Source: Rhodanobacter sp. MP7CTX1 (GTDB lineage Bacteria; Pseudomonadota; Gammaproteobacteria; Xanthomonadales; Rhodanobacteraceae). From it: a DNA stretch of 64,000 nucleotides. The stretch covers positions 62,001 to 126,000 of the forward strand of contig NZ_JACHCN010000010.1 in the NCBI RefSeq assembly GCF_014205795.1, written 5' to 3'. The translations under genes were made by a program, and so were the position numbers. Positions 49,789-57,944 of this stretch are shown piece by piece (the stretch's first letter is position 1; every line of letters begins with the position of its first letter). The notes below the pieces were generated by a model. It was not told the origin of the DNA. It ran no database searches and saw nothing but the letters and a program-made list of their open reading frames with translations.

Positions 49789-51150
49789 CTATGGTCTGCG
49801 CCGTGCAGGTGCCGCGAGTCGCTCCGGAAAGGCGTCCAGCGCTGCGCGCCAGCCCAGCTGGAACCGCGTCCGCGTGTCGAAACGTCGCATGAGTTCGGCG
49901 ATACGTCGATTTAGTGTCGCAATGGAGATCCCGGTCTCGTAAACAATGGCCTTGTCGTTCAGCCCTGCCGCCAGCAATGGAATCATTTGTGCGGCCACCT
50001 CCGACACCTGCGTATCAGGCTTGCCCGTCGCCATCGCCCCCGTTCGCGTAAACGCGATGGGCGTGGCCCGAGCCCAGGTCATTTCAAAGAGTTCATAAAG
50101 CGCGTTCAGCAATGAAGGTGCCCGCACCAGCAACGTGGGTCCTCCCTGGTCCTCGACATTCAGGGGGATGAGGGCGATGCGTCGGTCCACAACAATCATC
50201 TTGATGGGCAAGACCGGAAAAACTCGTGCCTCCTCGCCCCGTTTTACCTCGGATTGCAGTGTGGCCAGTGCGCCCGGCAGCGCAATGTATCCAGCGTCGG
50301 AAATGCTTCTAGTGCGAACGCCTAAACGCACCTCCGGCCGGCTGGCATCCTTGCGATACAGCCAGGGCGCACGCTGGAAGCCAATCACCTCCTCCTGCAC
50401 GGTTTGGCGCAACTGAGCCAGAATCTGACCCAAAGCTGCGTAGCTCGTAATCACCTCCACCGGCTGTTCTGGGTCTCTGGCACTCGCTGAATTTGCAGCC
50501 TGCTTTTTTAATTCGGGTATGGCCGAGCGCGCACGCTCAAGAACGACTTGGCGCTGGCCGACCAGAGCTTCGATGGCAAGCTCCGGTGGTACGGGGATGT
50601 ATCGTCGGGGTCGCTCCGGCGAATGGGATGCCAACCCTTTGGAAGCTATGCCATCAAGCAGCTGCTGCGACTTGCGTGGCGTCAGGACAAGCGCATTGGC
50701 AATCTCTTTGGCGGTTGCTATGCCGTGAGTCAGAAGAGTGCGATAGGCACTCTCTTCCAACTCATCGATGCCAAGTGCCTCCAGGGGACGCTGGCCAGCT
50801 GCCGCAATGCGCAGCTTGCCAGGCGAATGCAGGTCGCGCGTGGTGGAGGACTGTCTGTTTTGCAGGCCCTCCCGCTCGGCGGCTTTCTCCACTCTGCGGC
50901 GCTCGCCTGGATCGACACCCGAGGCCAGCATCGCGCGTGCCTCGTCTCTTTTCTTGCGGGCAACCTTCAGGCTGGTATCCGGATAGGCGCCAAGGGCCAG
51001 CCGCTTCTCCCGGCCGTCAAAACGGTATTTCAGGCGCCACAATTTGCCGCCGCCGGGCGCGACTTCGATATACAAACCACCTCCGTCAAAAAGCTTTCTT
51101 GCCTTGCCTGCCGGCTTCGCTTTGAGAATCGCCTTGTCCTCAAGTGGCAT
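49789..51150 (-). CDS. Integrase arm domain fused to TrmB/LuxR-type regulator
   Basis: A 453-residue chimera. Residues 1 to about 95 match the N-terminal DUF4102 arm-binding domain of P4-type integrases (KPAGKARKLFDGGGLYIEV, LGAYPDTSLKVARKKRDEAR) and align with the integrase at 62324-63541. From about residue 120 it becomes a TrmB-like winged helix (EALGIDELEESAYRTLL) then a receiver-like central region, and ends in a LuxR-type HTH (AAGLNDKAIVYETGISIATLNRRI). No integrase catalytic domain is present. ATG 51150 has GGAG five bases upstream, from integrase-type sequence. It is downstream of, and may regulate, the S53 genes. Confidence 0.75.
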   Translation of the reverse strand: MPLEDKAILKAKPAGKARKLFDGGGLYIEVAPGGGKLWRLKYRFDGREKRLALGAYPDTSLKVARKKRDEARAMLASGVDPGERRRVEKAAEREGLQNRQSSTTRDLHSPGKLRIAAAGQRPLEALGIDELEESAYRTLLTHGIATAKEIANALVLTPRKSQQLLDGIASKGLASHSPERPRRYIPVPPELAIEALVGQRQVVLERARSAIPELKKQAANSASARDPEQPVEVITSYAALGQILAQLRQTVQEEVIGFQRAPWLYRKDASRPEVRLGVRTRSISDAGYIALPGALATLQSEVKRGEEARVFPVLPIKMIVVDRRIALIPLNVEDQGGPTLLVRAPSLLNALYELFEMTWARATPIAFTRTGAMATGKPDTQVSEVAAQMIPLLAAGLNDKAIVYETGISIATLNRRIAELMRRFDTRTRFQLGWRAALDAFPERLAAPARRRP

Positions 51151-51992
51151 CGAGACTCCGTGGGGTCGACCCGTGATTATTCGAATGATGCCCCCATCGT
51201 GCCCCCACATCAATCCATGGCAAGGGGGAGTGGCTATAGTTATGGGGAGGCTTGCCATGCGCAATTTCGTAAAAGCGGACTGCATTCATCGTCATTCCTT
51301 GGACTTGGTTGGACAGGACCGCGATGCCATCGTCTCTGCTGACACGCTCACCGGGCGAGACGACGAATCGCATGTGTGTGACCGGTGTATCGCCGGAGAT
51401 AAATTGCGTCTGGATCGGTGGCTATATAGGTTGCTTGCATGAGGGCACTCCCGCACCAACGGCTTGGGGAATCGGCGAGCAGTCGTTGCTGGTCTGCATT
51501 CAAGAAACCACGAACCAAAATTGGCGCAAGCCAGCCCGCAAGCGCATTGAATCAATGCGCTGGAAACCGGGGGTTGCTACGCAGTGGGCAGGCCAGACCT
51601 GACCGAGTGATCGTTCTTTCGGCGAAGTCACACGAGGGATAGCGCGCGGCCGCGTGCTTCAATGTCGTGGTCGCGACTCTTCTCTGCCAGCGAATCGCAT
51701 CAAATAGGTCGATGTGGCCAACCATCGGCCGCGCTAGTGACGGGTGGAGACTTATTTCATGTCCTCCCCGGACTTTGCGAGGACTTCTTCATTGGGCGGA
51801 AAGTGTGCGAGCACCGCTCTGAGAGACCGCCCAGTCCAGCGTCGACGCAGTGGCATATAAGTCGGACGGCCCAATCCAAAATGGTATCGACTCTGCGATC
51901 TCCCTCATCAACAGGAGCTAGGTGATCTGACTGGCTGGCCAAGACGCTATTCTCTTCAGACGCTGATCGGGGCGTGACCCGCGAGACTTGCC
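51151..51992. other. Gap with a possible small unknown gene
   Basis: About 840 bases between the chimera gene and the exonuclease remnant. A small plus-strand frame at 51242-51442 ends DRCIAGDKLRLDRWLYRLLA and has an AG-rich site upstream, but no family match; I treat it as uncertain. No tRNA or clear attachment site is seen next to the integrase-like start, where one would be expected. Confidence 0.25.
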
Positions 51993-52403
51993 TTGTTCGA
52001 CCAACCCATCGTCATGCTCGATTTCGAGACCACAGGCCTAAGCGCCGCCGCTGGCGACCGCATTACCGAGGTGGCAGCCCTACGCATCGTCGATGGCGCG
52101 GTGACCGAGCGGTACGTGACGCTGATTAATTGCGGCGTACGCATCCCGCCGTTCGTAACCTCGCTGACGGGCATCACGCAACGAATGGTCGACAGCGCCC
52201 CACCGGTGGCGCAAGTGATTCCGCAACTGCTGGATTTCATCGGCGACGACATGCTGGCCGCCCACAACGCCAGCTTCGACGCCCGGTTCCTGCTTGCCGA
52301 AAGCCAGCGACAGGGACTCACGCCGCGCCACTGTGCCCGAACCGGGCTCGTCGCGCGTTGCTTCGGGCACCGCCAAAGATTCGTCAGCCGGCTTTCACTT
52401 CCT
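51993..52403 (+). pseudogene. 3'-truncated DEDDh exonuclease (DnaQ epsilon-like)
   Basis: The frame from TTG 51993 encodes about 115 residues of a 3'-5' exonuclease. Exo I is LDFETTGLSAAAGDRITEV, Exo II is AHNASFDARFLLAE. The third acidic motif (HxxxD) that completes the active site is missing; homology fades around 52340 where the sequence runs into the end of hipA on the other strand. The frame stays open to 53024 only as an antisense shadow of hipA. It looks like a polIII epsilon-type exonuclease cut off by hipBA insertion. Confidence 0.7.
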
Positions 52404-53735
52404 TCACTTCTTTCGCCCAAGCAGATCAGACCTACCTACTACGGCCTGCTTTGGCCTAGTAGGCTCCGGATCCGAAAAGCCTGCGAAAGCCTCGCCCAAC
52501 GCCAAAGGACCAGAAGCGTAGATACGCTTGTCACGAAGCCCGGCGATTCCTTCTTGCCAAGCCAAGAGCATTCGCTTCCCAATGTCGACAAACCCAGGAT
52601 GGTGCTGCATCGCTTCGCGGACCAGCGGACCGACTTCGGCCATGGCCGAGGCGACCTGGTCAACAATCTCGACCTGTTCGCGCATGGGCAGGCCAAACGT
52701 TGTCGTGATGAACGTATGCAGGCTCTTGCCGGGCTCCCAGGTCTTCTTGCCCATGAACGCGATCGCTGGCGGGTTTCGCTGGTAGTCCGGGTAGGCCGCG
52801 GTGGTGATCATGTCGTAGGCCGGCGCCAGATGGACGTCATCGAGTCGCGTGTACAGCAGCGCGACGTTCTTGGCGTGGCAGTCGGCGTTGCGCAAGGCGT
52901 AAGTCAGCAGCAGCAAGGTCGCCATTTGCCGAAAGGTCGTTGGCCGATTGGCCACCGGCACGTGGTCGCGCACGGCTTTGGCAATGCGCTCCCAGGTGGT
53001 TTCGTATTTCGCCGCGGGACGTAGGCCCAGCAGCGCGCAGAAATCCTCCATGCCCCAATGACGCGCGCCGCTTTCATCCACGTCGAAACGATGGACGACC
53101 AGGGCCTGGCCGTCGCGAGAGACTTCGGTTTTGGCGGAGGGCATCACCCGCCGTACCACTTGCATGCACAGGTGTTCGTTCAAGGACACGAATGGCAGCA
53201 ACCTCGACGAGCCCTTGATAATGTGCTGATGGGTGAACAGCGTGGCCTTCTTGTGCAGCCCCTTGCTCAGCTTGGCGATGTCACCATCGAGGAACTTGGG
53301 AACAACACCTGAAACACCACTGGTCGCGTGTTGGCGCACCAGTTCGTTGAACACCTCTTCTGAGTTGTCGCCTTGGAGCAACCCAGCCACATCGACCGGA
53401 TTTGGCGGCTCTTCCAGATCCGCACCCGGTGGGGCCACCTGGACCCGCCCGATCATGTTGCGGCCAATCACCGACAGCAGCGCCATCGGGCTCGCGCCGA
53501 TGTGCGGGCCGAATTGCTCCTGCAGCACCTGCAGCAGGTAACCCTCCGGCAGGTTCATCTGGAAAACCGGATGCAGCACATCGTCCCAAAGGTAGGACTC
53601 CGGCCGCACTCGCATCGTCAGCGAGACGAAGTCCTCCGCCGCCACACCGGCTCGGTAGGTCATCGAACTTTTGAAATCGCCGATGGCCTCGAGTGTGGCG
53701 ACCTCACGCCCGAGTACGTATATGGCCAGACTCAT
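52404..53735 (-). CDS. hipA: HipA-family serine/threonine kinase toxin
   Basis: A 443-residue HipA-like kinase. N-terminal HipA_N region (YLLQVLQEQFGPHIGASPMALLSVIG), then the kinase core with FTHQHIIKGSS (ATP-binding Lys), the catalytic LRNADCHAKNVALL (Asp-His-Asn) and the metal-binding PAYDMITT. E. coli HipA phosphorylates glutamyl-tRNA synthetase to stall translation; the target here is unknown. It overlaps hipB by four bases (53732-53735). The last codons face the truncated exonuclease gene. Confidence 0.88.
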   Translation of the reverse strand: MSLAIYVLGREVATLEAIGDFKSSMTYRAGVAAEDFVSLTMRVRPESYLWDDVLHPVFQMNLPEGYLLQVLQEQFGPHIGASPMALLSVIGRNMIGRVQVAPPGADLEEPPNPVDVAGLLQGDNSEEVFNELVRQHATSGVSGVVPKFLDGDIAKLSKGLHKKATLFTHQHIIKGSSRLLPFVSLNEHLCMQVVRRVMPSAKTEVSRDGQALVVHRFDVDESGARHWGMEDFCALLGLRPAAKYETTWERIAKAVRDHVPVANRPTTFRQMATLLLLTYALRNADCHAKNVALLYTRLDDVHLAPAYDMITTAAYPDYQRNPPAIAFMGKKTWEPGKSLHTFITTTFGLPMREQVEIVDQVASAMAEVGPLVREAMQHHPGFVDIGKRMLLAWQEGIAGLRDKRIYASGPLALGEAFAGFSDPEPTRPKQAVVGRSDLLGRKK

Positions 53736-53986
53736 ACACCACCACGTTCGCGACGAAGCTCATCGAGTGAGCCGGACACGCCCGTTTCGATGACCTGCAG
53801 CTCCATACCCAACACCGCCAGCACAGCTAGCAGCTTGCGTGAGCCGAACTCAGCCGTCTTGCCCCGCTCAAAACGGGAGAGCATTTCCTGGCTGATACCG
53901 GCGCGCGCGGCCACCTCGCCCTGTTTCAGGCCAAGTGATCGCCGTCTCGCTGCCACGGCTTCGCCCATTTCCAGCAAGGTCTGCAT
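53732..53986 (-). CDS. hipB: HipB-type XRE antitoxin
   Basis: An 84-residue helix-turn-helix protein of the XRE/Cro class, QGEVAARAGISQEMLSRFERGKTAEFGSRKLL, typical of HipB. It should bind HipA and repress the operon. Its ATG at 53986 is followed by a downstream ATGA overlap with hipA. Two TTTGAC-N6-GTC-type inverted repeats sit over and just before the start codon. Confidence 0.9.
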   Translation of the reverse strand: MQTLLEMGEAVAARRRSLGLKQGEVAARAGISQEMLSRFERGKTAEFGSRKLLAVLAVLGMELQVIETGVSGSLDELRRERGGV

Positions 53987-53987
53987 A

Positions 53988-54045
53988 TTTGACGTATTTG
54001 TCTAAAATTTGAAGTTATTGCGTACTATTTGACAAATAAGTCAAA
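53988..54045 (-). promoter_or_regulatory. Candidate HipB operators, two inverted repeats
   Basis: TTTGAC-AAATAA-GTCAAA at 54028-54045 is a perfect six-base inverted repeat; an imperfect copy, TTTGAC-GTATTT-GTCTAAA, lies at 53988-54006. Their starts are 40 bases apart, close to four helical turns. The region is AT-rich, unlike its surroundings, and lies directly upstream of hipB. Confidence 0.65.
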
Positions 54046-54282
54046 AAATCAACTGCAGCAGCATCCGAGTGACGCGGCCGCGAGATACCAGTCCATCGCT
54101 GAAGAACGTGGTGGGCACGCCTTCATGTCTAAGACTGCCTATACCAGCTGCCATTCTTGGTTGTTCAAACCCCTGCGGCGCACCAGGTATGCGGCTCGCC
54201 AAATCTGCGGCAAAGCCCCTGCTATCCCAGCATTACACCGAACCGCATGAGCGCCGTTGAGTCGTTGGGACACCAACACACA

Positions 54283-54306
54283 AAAACCCGCTATGAAGCG
54301 GGTTTT
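54283..54306 (-). terminator. Hairpin with T tracts, probable tRNA terminator
   Basis: A 10-base-pair stem (AAAACCCGCT with AGCGGGTTTT) and four-base loop, with a T tract on both strands. It lies about 45 bases past the 3' end of the tRNA-Met remnant read on the minus strand, so it is probably the original terminator of that tRNA gene. The 54046-54282 stretch beside it shows no gene. Confidence 0.65.
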
Positions 54307-54349
54307 GAGAGATTGTTGGGCTTTCATGGGACGCCTTGAAACAAGGTCT

Positions 54350-54408
54350 TGGTGGCATGGGTGGACATTATGAGTGCTGTGCTCTAACCAGCTGAGCTAC
54401 ATACAGCC
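54350..54408 (-). pseudogene. Decayed tRNA-Met copy at the left end of the element
   Basis: Reading on the minus strand, 54403-54366 is identical over 38 bases to 63790-63753, the 5' half of the intact tRNA-Met through the anticodon. A 19-base gap then removes the T-arm side, and 54350-54364 again matches the 3' acceptor end (with one base missing). It is a non-functional copy and marks one boundary of the integrated element. Confidence 0.85.
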
Positions 54409-54857
54409 TGCCGCAGCGCTCGATCAGCGCGCACCGTTCGCTGGCCGAAGTGGCGATCCGCGTGCCGCGCGGGGTGGTTTGCCTGCTGTCGGCGCTGCGC
54501 CTACATGAGATCGGCACGCAGGCACCGTTCGAGGTATGGCTGGCGATTCCACAAACCATGCCGGCTCCGCGGCTGGAACAGCCGGCGCTGCGGATGGTAC
54601 GCATGTCCGGCGCCGCGCTGAGCGAGGGCATTGAGCCGGTCGGGGTAGATGGGATCAGCGTGCCGGTGTTCAACCCAGCCAAGACGGCGGCGGACTGCTT
54701 CAAGTACCGCAACAAGATCGGCCGGGACGTGGCGCTGGAGGCACTGGGTGAGGTCTGTCGTGCGCGCCGGGTGACACTGGACGATCTGTGGCACTACGCC
54801 ATCATCGACCGCGTGCACAACGTAATGCGGCCGTATCATGAGGCGCTGGGTGCATAA
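54404..54857 (+). pseudogene. 5'-truncated AbiEi-type antitoxin gene
   Basis: The reading frame shows the C-terminal part of AbiEi (type IV toxin-antitoxin antitoxin and transcriptional repressor): RVPRGVVCLLSALRLHEIGTQ, an IPQTM segment and VFNPAKTAADCFKYRNKIGRDVALEAL. The N-terminal winged helix and start codon are missing: the frame begins right where the tRNA-like sequence ends. GTG 54450 could start a shorter protein, but it would lack the DNA-binding domain. Confidence 0.75.
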
Positions 54858-54881
54858 GTCCAGTGGTAGGGAGTGGTACGC

Positions 54882-54908
54882 ATGAGTCGCAAGCCTGCGA
54901 ATTGCTGA
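54882..54908 (+). pseudogene. First codons of an AbiEii-type toxin gene
   Basis: Right after the AbiEi frame, with an AGGGAG-like site before it, ATG 54882 encodes MSRKPANC then a stop. The first seven residues match what I know of AbiEii nucleotidyltransferase starts (MSRKPxN). The rest of the toxin is gone, so the operon is broken on both sides. The match is short; a search could refute it. Confidence 0.45.
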
Positions 54909-54945
54909 AGCTTGATCAGTGACACAGGCTCCCTACGCGCTGAAC

Positions 54946-56322
54946 CTATTTGCCGCAGGCAACGATCAATGCCACGGCACGCTCGATGTCGCTGTGCGTC
55001 GTGGGGGCGCCGACGGACAAACGCAGCGCACCCACGGTGGCGGCACGCCCCACGCAACTCCGGAACGCCTCAATGCTGAAGCTGCCTTCGAGTTTGTCGA
55101 AGCAGTGTTCTACTCCTAGGGCATCGAATCCGAATGCCTTTTCGGCGGCTCCGGGATTGCAGAAGCAACCACCTCGGATGGCGACGCCATGCTCGCGCGC
55201 CAGCCACTCGACACGCTCGTAGGGTAGGACACAACCATCGTTCTTCAGCACGTTGAAGGCGACGATACCTCCCCGCTGCTCCATATCCCGCGGGCCATAC
55301 AGACGCACCAGCGGCGCTCCATTAGGGTGTCGCAGTGTCGCTGCCAGTGCCAGGAAACGCTGCGTATGGGACTGGATATGGGCACGCAGGCACGGGCGTG
55401 GCATGCGGGCGAGAAAGGCGAATCCGGGCTCGATGGCGGCGAGGTCGAGAAAGTTGGGGGTTCCGTCCTCGAATCCCTCATGGCCCGTCCTCAGGGCATG
55501 CCGCCCGTGCGCGACGGACACGAACTCCACAGTTCCGCCCGAAAACCACGGCCTTCGAAGGCGGCCCAAGGCCGACTTTTTCGCTATCAATGCCCCGACG
55601 CCGGTTGGCAAACCGAATAGCTTGTAGAACGAACAAACGACGAAGTCTGCGGAGTGCTCCCTCAGGCTGAGCCCGCCGGATGGGCCGGCCGCTGCTGCAT
55701 CGACCAGGACATCGCATCCGAGGGCCCTGGCTTCTTCGATGAGCGACAGATCGTGACGTACTCCGGAAAAGTTGGACTGCTGCGGGAAGGCGAACAAACC
55801 CTCGCCCTGTCGCTCGACGCTCGCCCGCAGGCTCGCAGATCCGCGATCGAGCCGGAGTTCCGTATCCAGCGGCAGCACGCTGACGGGCGCCTGTGCGTGC
55901 CTGGCAAACTCCCGAATGCCGTTGACAGAATTGTGGTTGTCGGCCGAAAGAATGAGTCCGCAGCGCAACGAAAATCGGTAGCTCTCGGCGACGAGCTTGA
56001 TGGCTGCCGTCGCGTTGGCGGTGAAGCAGACATCGTAGATGTCTGGATCGGCATCGAAGAAGGCGAGCGTGGCGACACGGGCGGCCGCCTGCGCGGCAGC
56101 GCTATGGCGGGACGCCAGATGCTCCGAGTGGGGATTGCCGAAAATCCCCTGCGCCAGTCGGTCACCATGCGCTCGTGCCTGCGAGGCGCCGTACAGCGCG
56201 CTCGCCGCGTAATCGAGATAGGCAATGCCGGCGGTATCGAGACGCGCGAATTCACTGGCGCGAAGAGCGGCGAAGTCGAATGCTTCGGTCGCATCAGTGG
56301 ATTGCATTGCACGCGCTAGCAT
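54946..56322 (-). CDS. Class V aminotransferase, MOCOS-like
   Basis: A 458-residue PLP enzyme resembling the N-terminal domain of molybdenum-cofactor sulfurase and cysteine desulfurases. PLP Lys is K234 in CSFYKLFGLPTG; the conserved Cys pair C386/C388 lies in RGGCFCNP, similar to the RTGCFCNPG motif of MOCOS. Start ATG 56322 overlaps the rhodanese-like stop by seven bases and follows GGAGG by five. It probably abstracts sulfur from cysteine. Last gene of the sulfur operon. A molybdenum cofactor role is not proven by the sequence. Confidence 0.78.
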   Translation of the reverse strand: MLARAMQSTDATEAFDFAALRASEFARLDTAGIAYLDYAASALYGASQARAHGDRLAQGIFGNPHSEHLASRHSAAAQAAARVATLAFFDADPDIYDVCFTANATAAIKLVAESYRFSLRCGLILSADNHNSVNGIREFARHAQAPVSVLPLDTELRLDRGSASLRASVERQGEGLFAFPQQSNFSGVRHDLSLIEEARALGCDVLVDAAAAGPSGGLSLREHSADFVVCSFYKLFGLPTGVGALIAKKSALGRLRRPWFSGGTVEFVSVAHGRHALRTGHEGFEDGTPNFLDLAAIEPGFAFLARMPRPCLRAHIQSHTQRFLALAATLRHPNGAPLVRLYGPRDMEQRGGIVAFNVLKNDGCVLPYERVEWLAREHGVAIRGGCFCNPGAAEKAFGFDALGVEHCFDKLEGSFSIEAFRSCVGRAATVGALRLSVGAPTTHSDIERAVALIVACGK

Positions 56323-56900
56323 CCGCGCCTCCGCGAGCGTTGCCCGGTCTGCGCCGCACCCGCAACTTCGCCTTCCTGCTCTCCCCCGATCCGGGGAGAG
56401 CCGCCGAAGTAGTGGCTCAATTCCACGATCCGTGCACGTTCCGCGGGCGGACCATTCGCCGGCAGCAGCGGACTCAGGACCTCCTCGCGCCAGTCGGCAA
56501 GACCACCCGGTACGAATACCGCCTGAGTCACGCCGAGCGAGCGCAACATGACCCAAGCCTGGCCGGCATGCGCCCCTTCCTGCGAGTAAAGGACGATGGT
56601 CTGGTCAGGGGCAAAGCGCGACCTCACCAACTGGTCGATCGGCAAATTCTCCGCCGTCGGGATCGCGTCGTCGTGGAACTCATCAGGCGAGCGGACGTCG
56701 ATAATGCGAAGTCCCGGTCGGCGATCGCGTATCCACTCTGCAAGCTGGCGGGCGCTGACATGGTCGGAGCCCTCGTCGATCGCACGGGCGATTGAATCCA
56801 GATCAAGCCCTCGCTGCTGCGTGCGAGAGGGGCTACCTACGAAAGGCGCCACCAGGCCCAATGCAAGCGCACCGATGCCCAACCCTCGCACCAGTCTCAT
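56316..56900 (-). CDS. Rhodanese-like protein with Ser at the active-site Cys
   Basis: A 194-residue protein with an N-terminal signal or anchor (GLGIGALALGLVAPFVG), then a rhodanese fold: IIDVRSPDEFHDDAIPTAENLPI and the loop LYSQEGAHAGQAW. The usual catalytic Cys of the loop (YCxxGxR) is S106 here, so sulfur transfer by persulfide seems unlikely. It may be a binding or scaffold protein in the periplasm. ATG 56900 overlaps the upstream stop as ATGA. Confidence 0.75.
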   Translation of the reverse strand: MRLVRGLGIGALALGLVAPFVGSPSRTQQRGLDLDSIARAIDEGSDHVSARQLAEWIRDRRPGLRIIDVRSPDEFHDDAIPTAENLPIDQLVRSRFAPDQTIVLYSQEGAHAGQAWVMLRSLGVTQAVFVPGGLADWREEVLSPLLPANGPPAERARIVELSHYFGGSPRIGGEQEGEVAGAAQTGQRSRRRGC

Positions 56901-57436
56901 TGTGCTGCCTCCCGCTTCGCGATCCATGCCAACGTCGAAACGGCGACCACCGTGACCAGCGCGACCACGACTCCGTAAGGCAGGCCCGTGAGGCGTTGGA
57001 GTGTCAACGGGCCGTGTGGTGTCGAGCGGTAGAAAGGTTCGATCCGTGGGAAGGCCAAGCCGACAAGCAGCACGCCAGCGAACAGCCCGAGCATCGTCGC
57101 GGCACCTTCGACGCGGCCGCTGGCCAGCGCTACACAGGATGTGCCCGGACACAGGCCACTCAGCACGAAGCCAAGTCCGAAGACCAGACCGCCGACAAGT
57201 TGCGGAAGCAGATACGTTTCGGGCACGTAGAGTGCACCGGGATCAAGCATGCCCAGTCGTCCGCCCCAGAAGACACCGAGCATCGCGGTCAGCATTGCGC
57301 TCAACATCACCTTGAGAACGGTGAAGTCTCGCAGGTAGAACTGGCCGGCGAGCTTCGGTGGATCGCCCAAGCCGGCGCATTCGAGTGCCCAGCCGAACGC
57401 AATGCCGATGCCTCCCGCGATCAGCAGATCGTTCAT
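56897..57436 (-). CDS. YeeE/YedE-type sulfur transporter, half B
   Basis: A 179-residue membrane protein of the Sulf_transp family. It has about five helices with GIAFGWALECAGLGDPP and SGLCPGTSCVALASGRVEGA, the second cysteine motif of the family. ATG 57436 overlaps the stop of half A (ATGA). With half A it probably makes one transporter for thiosulfate or a related sulfur compound. Confidence 0.8.
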   Translation of the reverse strand: MNDLLIAGGIGIAFGWALECAGLGDPPKLAGQFYLRDFTVLKVMLSAMLTAMLGVFWGGRLGMLDPGALYVPETYLLPQLVGGLVFGLGFVLSGLCPGTSCVALASGRVEGAATMLGLFAGVLLVGLAFPRIEPFYRSTPHGPLTLQRLTGLPYGVVVALVTVVAVSTLAWIAKREAAQ

Positions 57437-57942
57437 GGCCAGAGCCTGCGCACGAGCGGCGCGGCGAGGAAGCCGGCGAGGAACAGCGCCACCATGAAGA
57501 TCCAGGCGCCGGCGCTGAGCAGAGCACCACCACTCAATGCGAGGCCGCTGGTGCAGCCTCGTGCCAGTGCTGCCCCGACGCCCATCAACATGCCGCCTGC
57601 GAGACCAGCGAACAGCCTGCCGCCGGACGGACGGACGGCGCGGACGAACGTCAGTCGTGTTCGTCCTGCCAGAACAGCCGACGCAGCGGCTCCAACCAGC
57701 ACGCCCATGATTTCGACGACAAGCCAGGCAGTCCACGGCGAACCGTCCTGGAGATAGCTCCGGAAGTACGCGCTGTGCACGGCGGTTTCCGGCGAGACTG
57801 CGGCGATGACCCCACTCGCCACGCTCGCGAAAGCACCGGATGCTCCCAGCCCCTGCCCGGTCAGCGCGAAGCAGGCGAGCAGCACCAGGCCCAGGCAAAC
57901 GCCGGTCGCATGTGGTTCGGCATAGGAACGGAGTGGGCGCAT
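57433..57942 (-). CDS. YeeE/YedE-type sulfur transporter, half A
   Basis: A 169-residue membrane protein of the Sulf_transp (YeeE/YedE) family. The N-terminal helices GVCLGLVLLACFALTG and TAWLVVEIMGVLVGAAASAVLAG are followed by the conserved GVGAALARGCTSGLALSGGA Cys motif and FMVALFLAGFLAAPLV. In E. coli YeeE a single protein with paired motifs imports thiosulfate; here the two motif-bearing halves are separate genes. It begins two bases after the sulfurtransferase stop. Confidence 0.82.
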   Translation of the reverse strand: MRPLRSYAEPHATGVCLGLVLLACFALTGQGLGASGAFASVASGVIAAVSPETAVHSAYFRSYLQDGSPWTAWLVVEIMGVLVGAAASAVLAGRTRLTFVRAVRPSGGRLFAGLAGGMLMGVGAALARGCTSGLALSGGALLSAGAWIFMVALFLAGFLAAPLVRRLWP

Positions 57943-57944
57943 CG

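Noticed and set aside
52404-53024. Continuation of the exonuclease frame
   Set aside because: After about 52400 the frame runs antisense to hipA and shows no exonuclease features; only 51993-52403 is kept, as a pseudogene.
54368-54715. Minus-strand frame also ending YVAQLVRAQHS
   Set aside because: It reads through the tRNA-Met remnant and antisense to the AbiEi remnant; it only helped to spot the tRNA copy.
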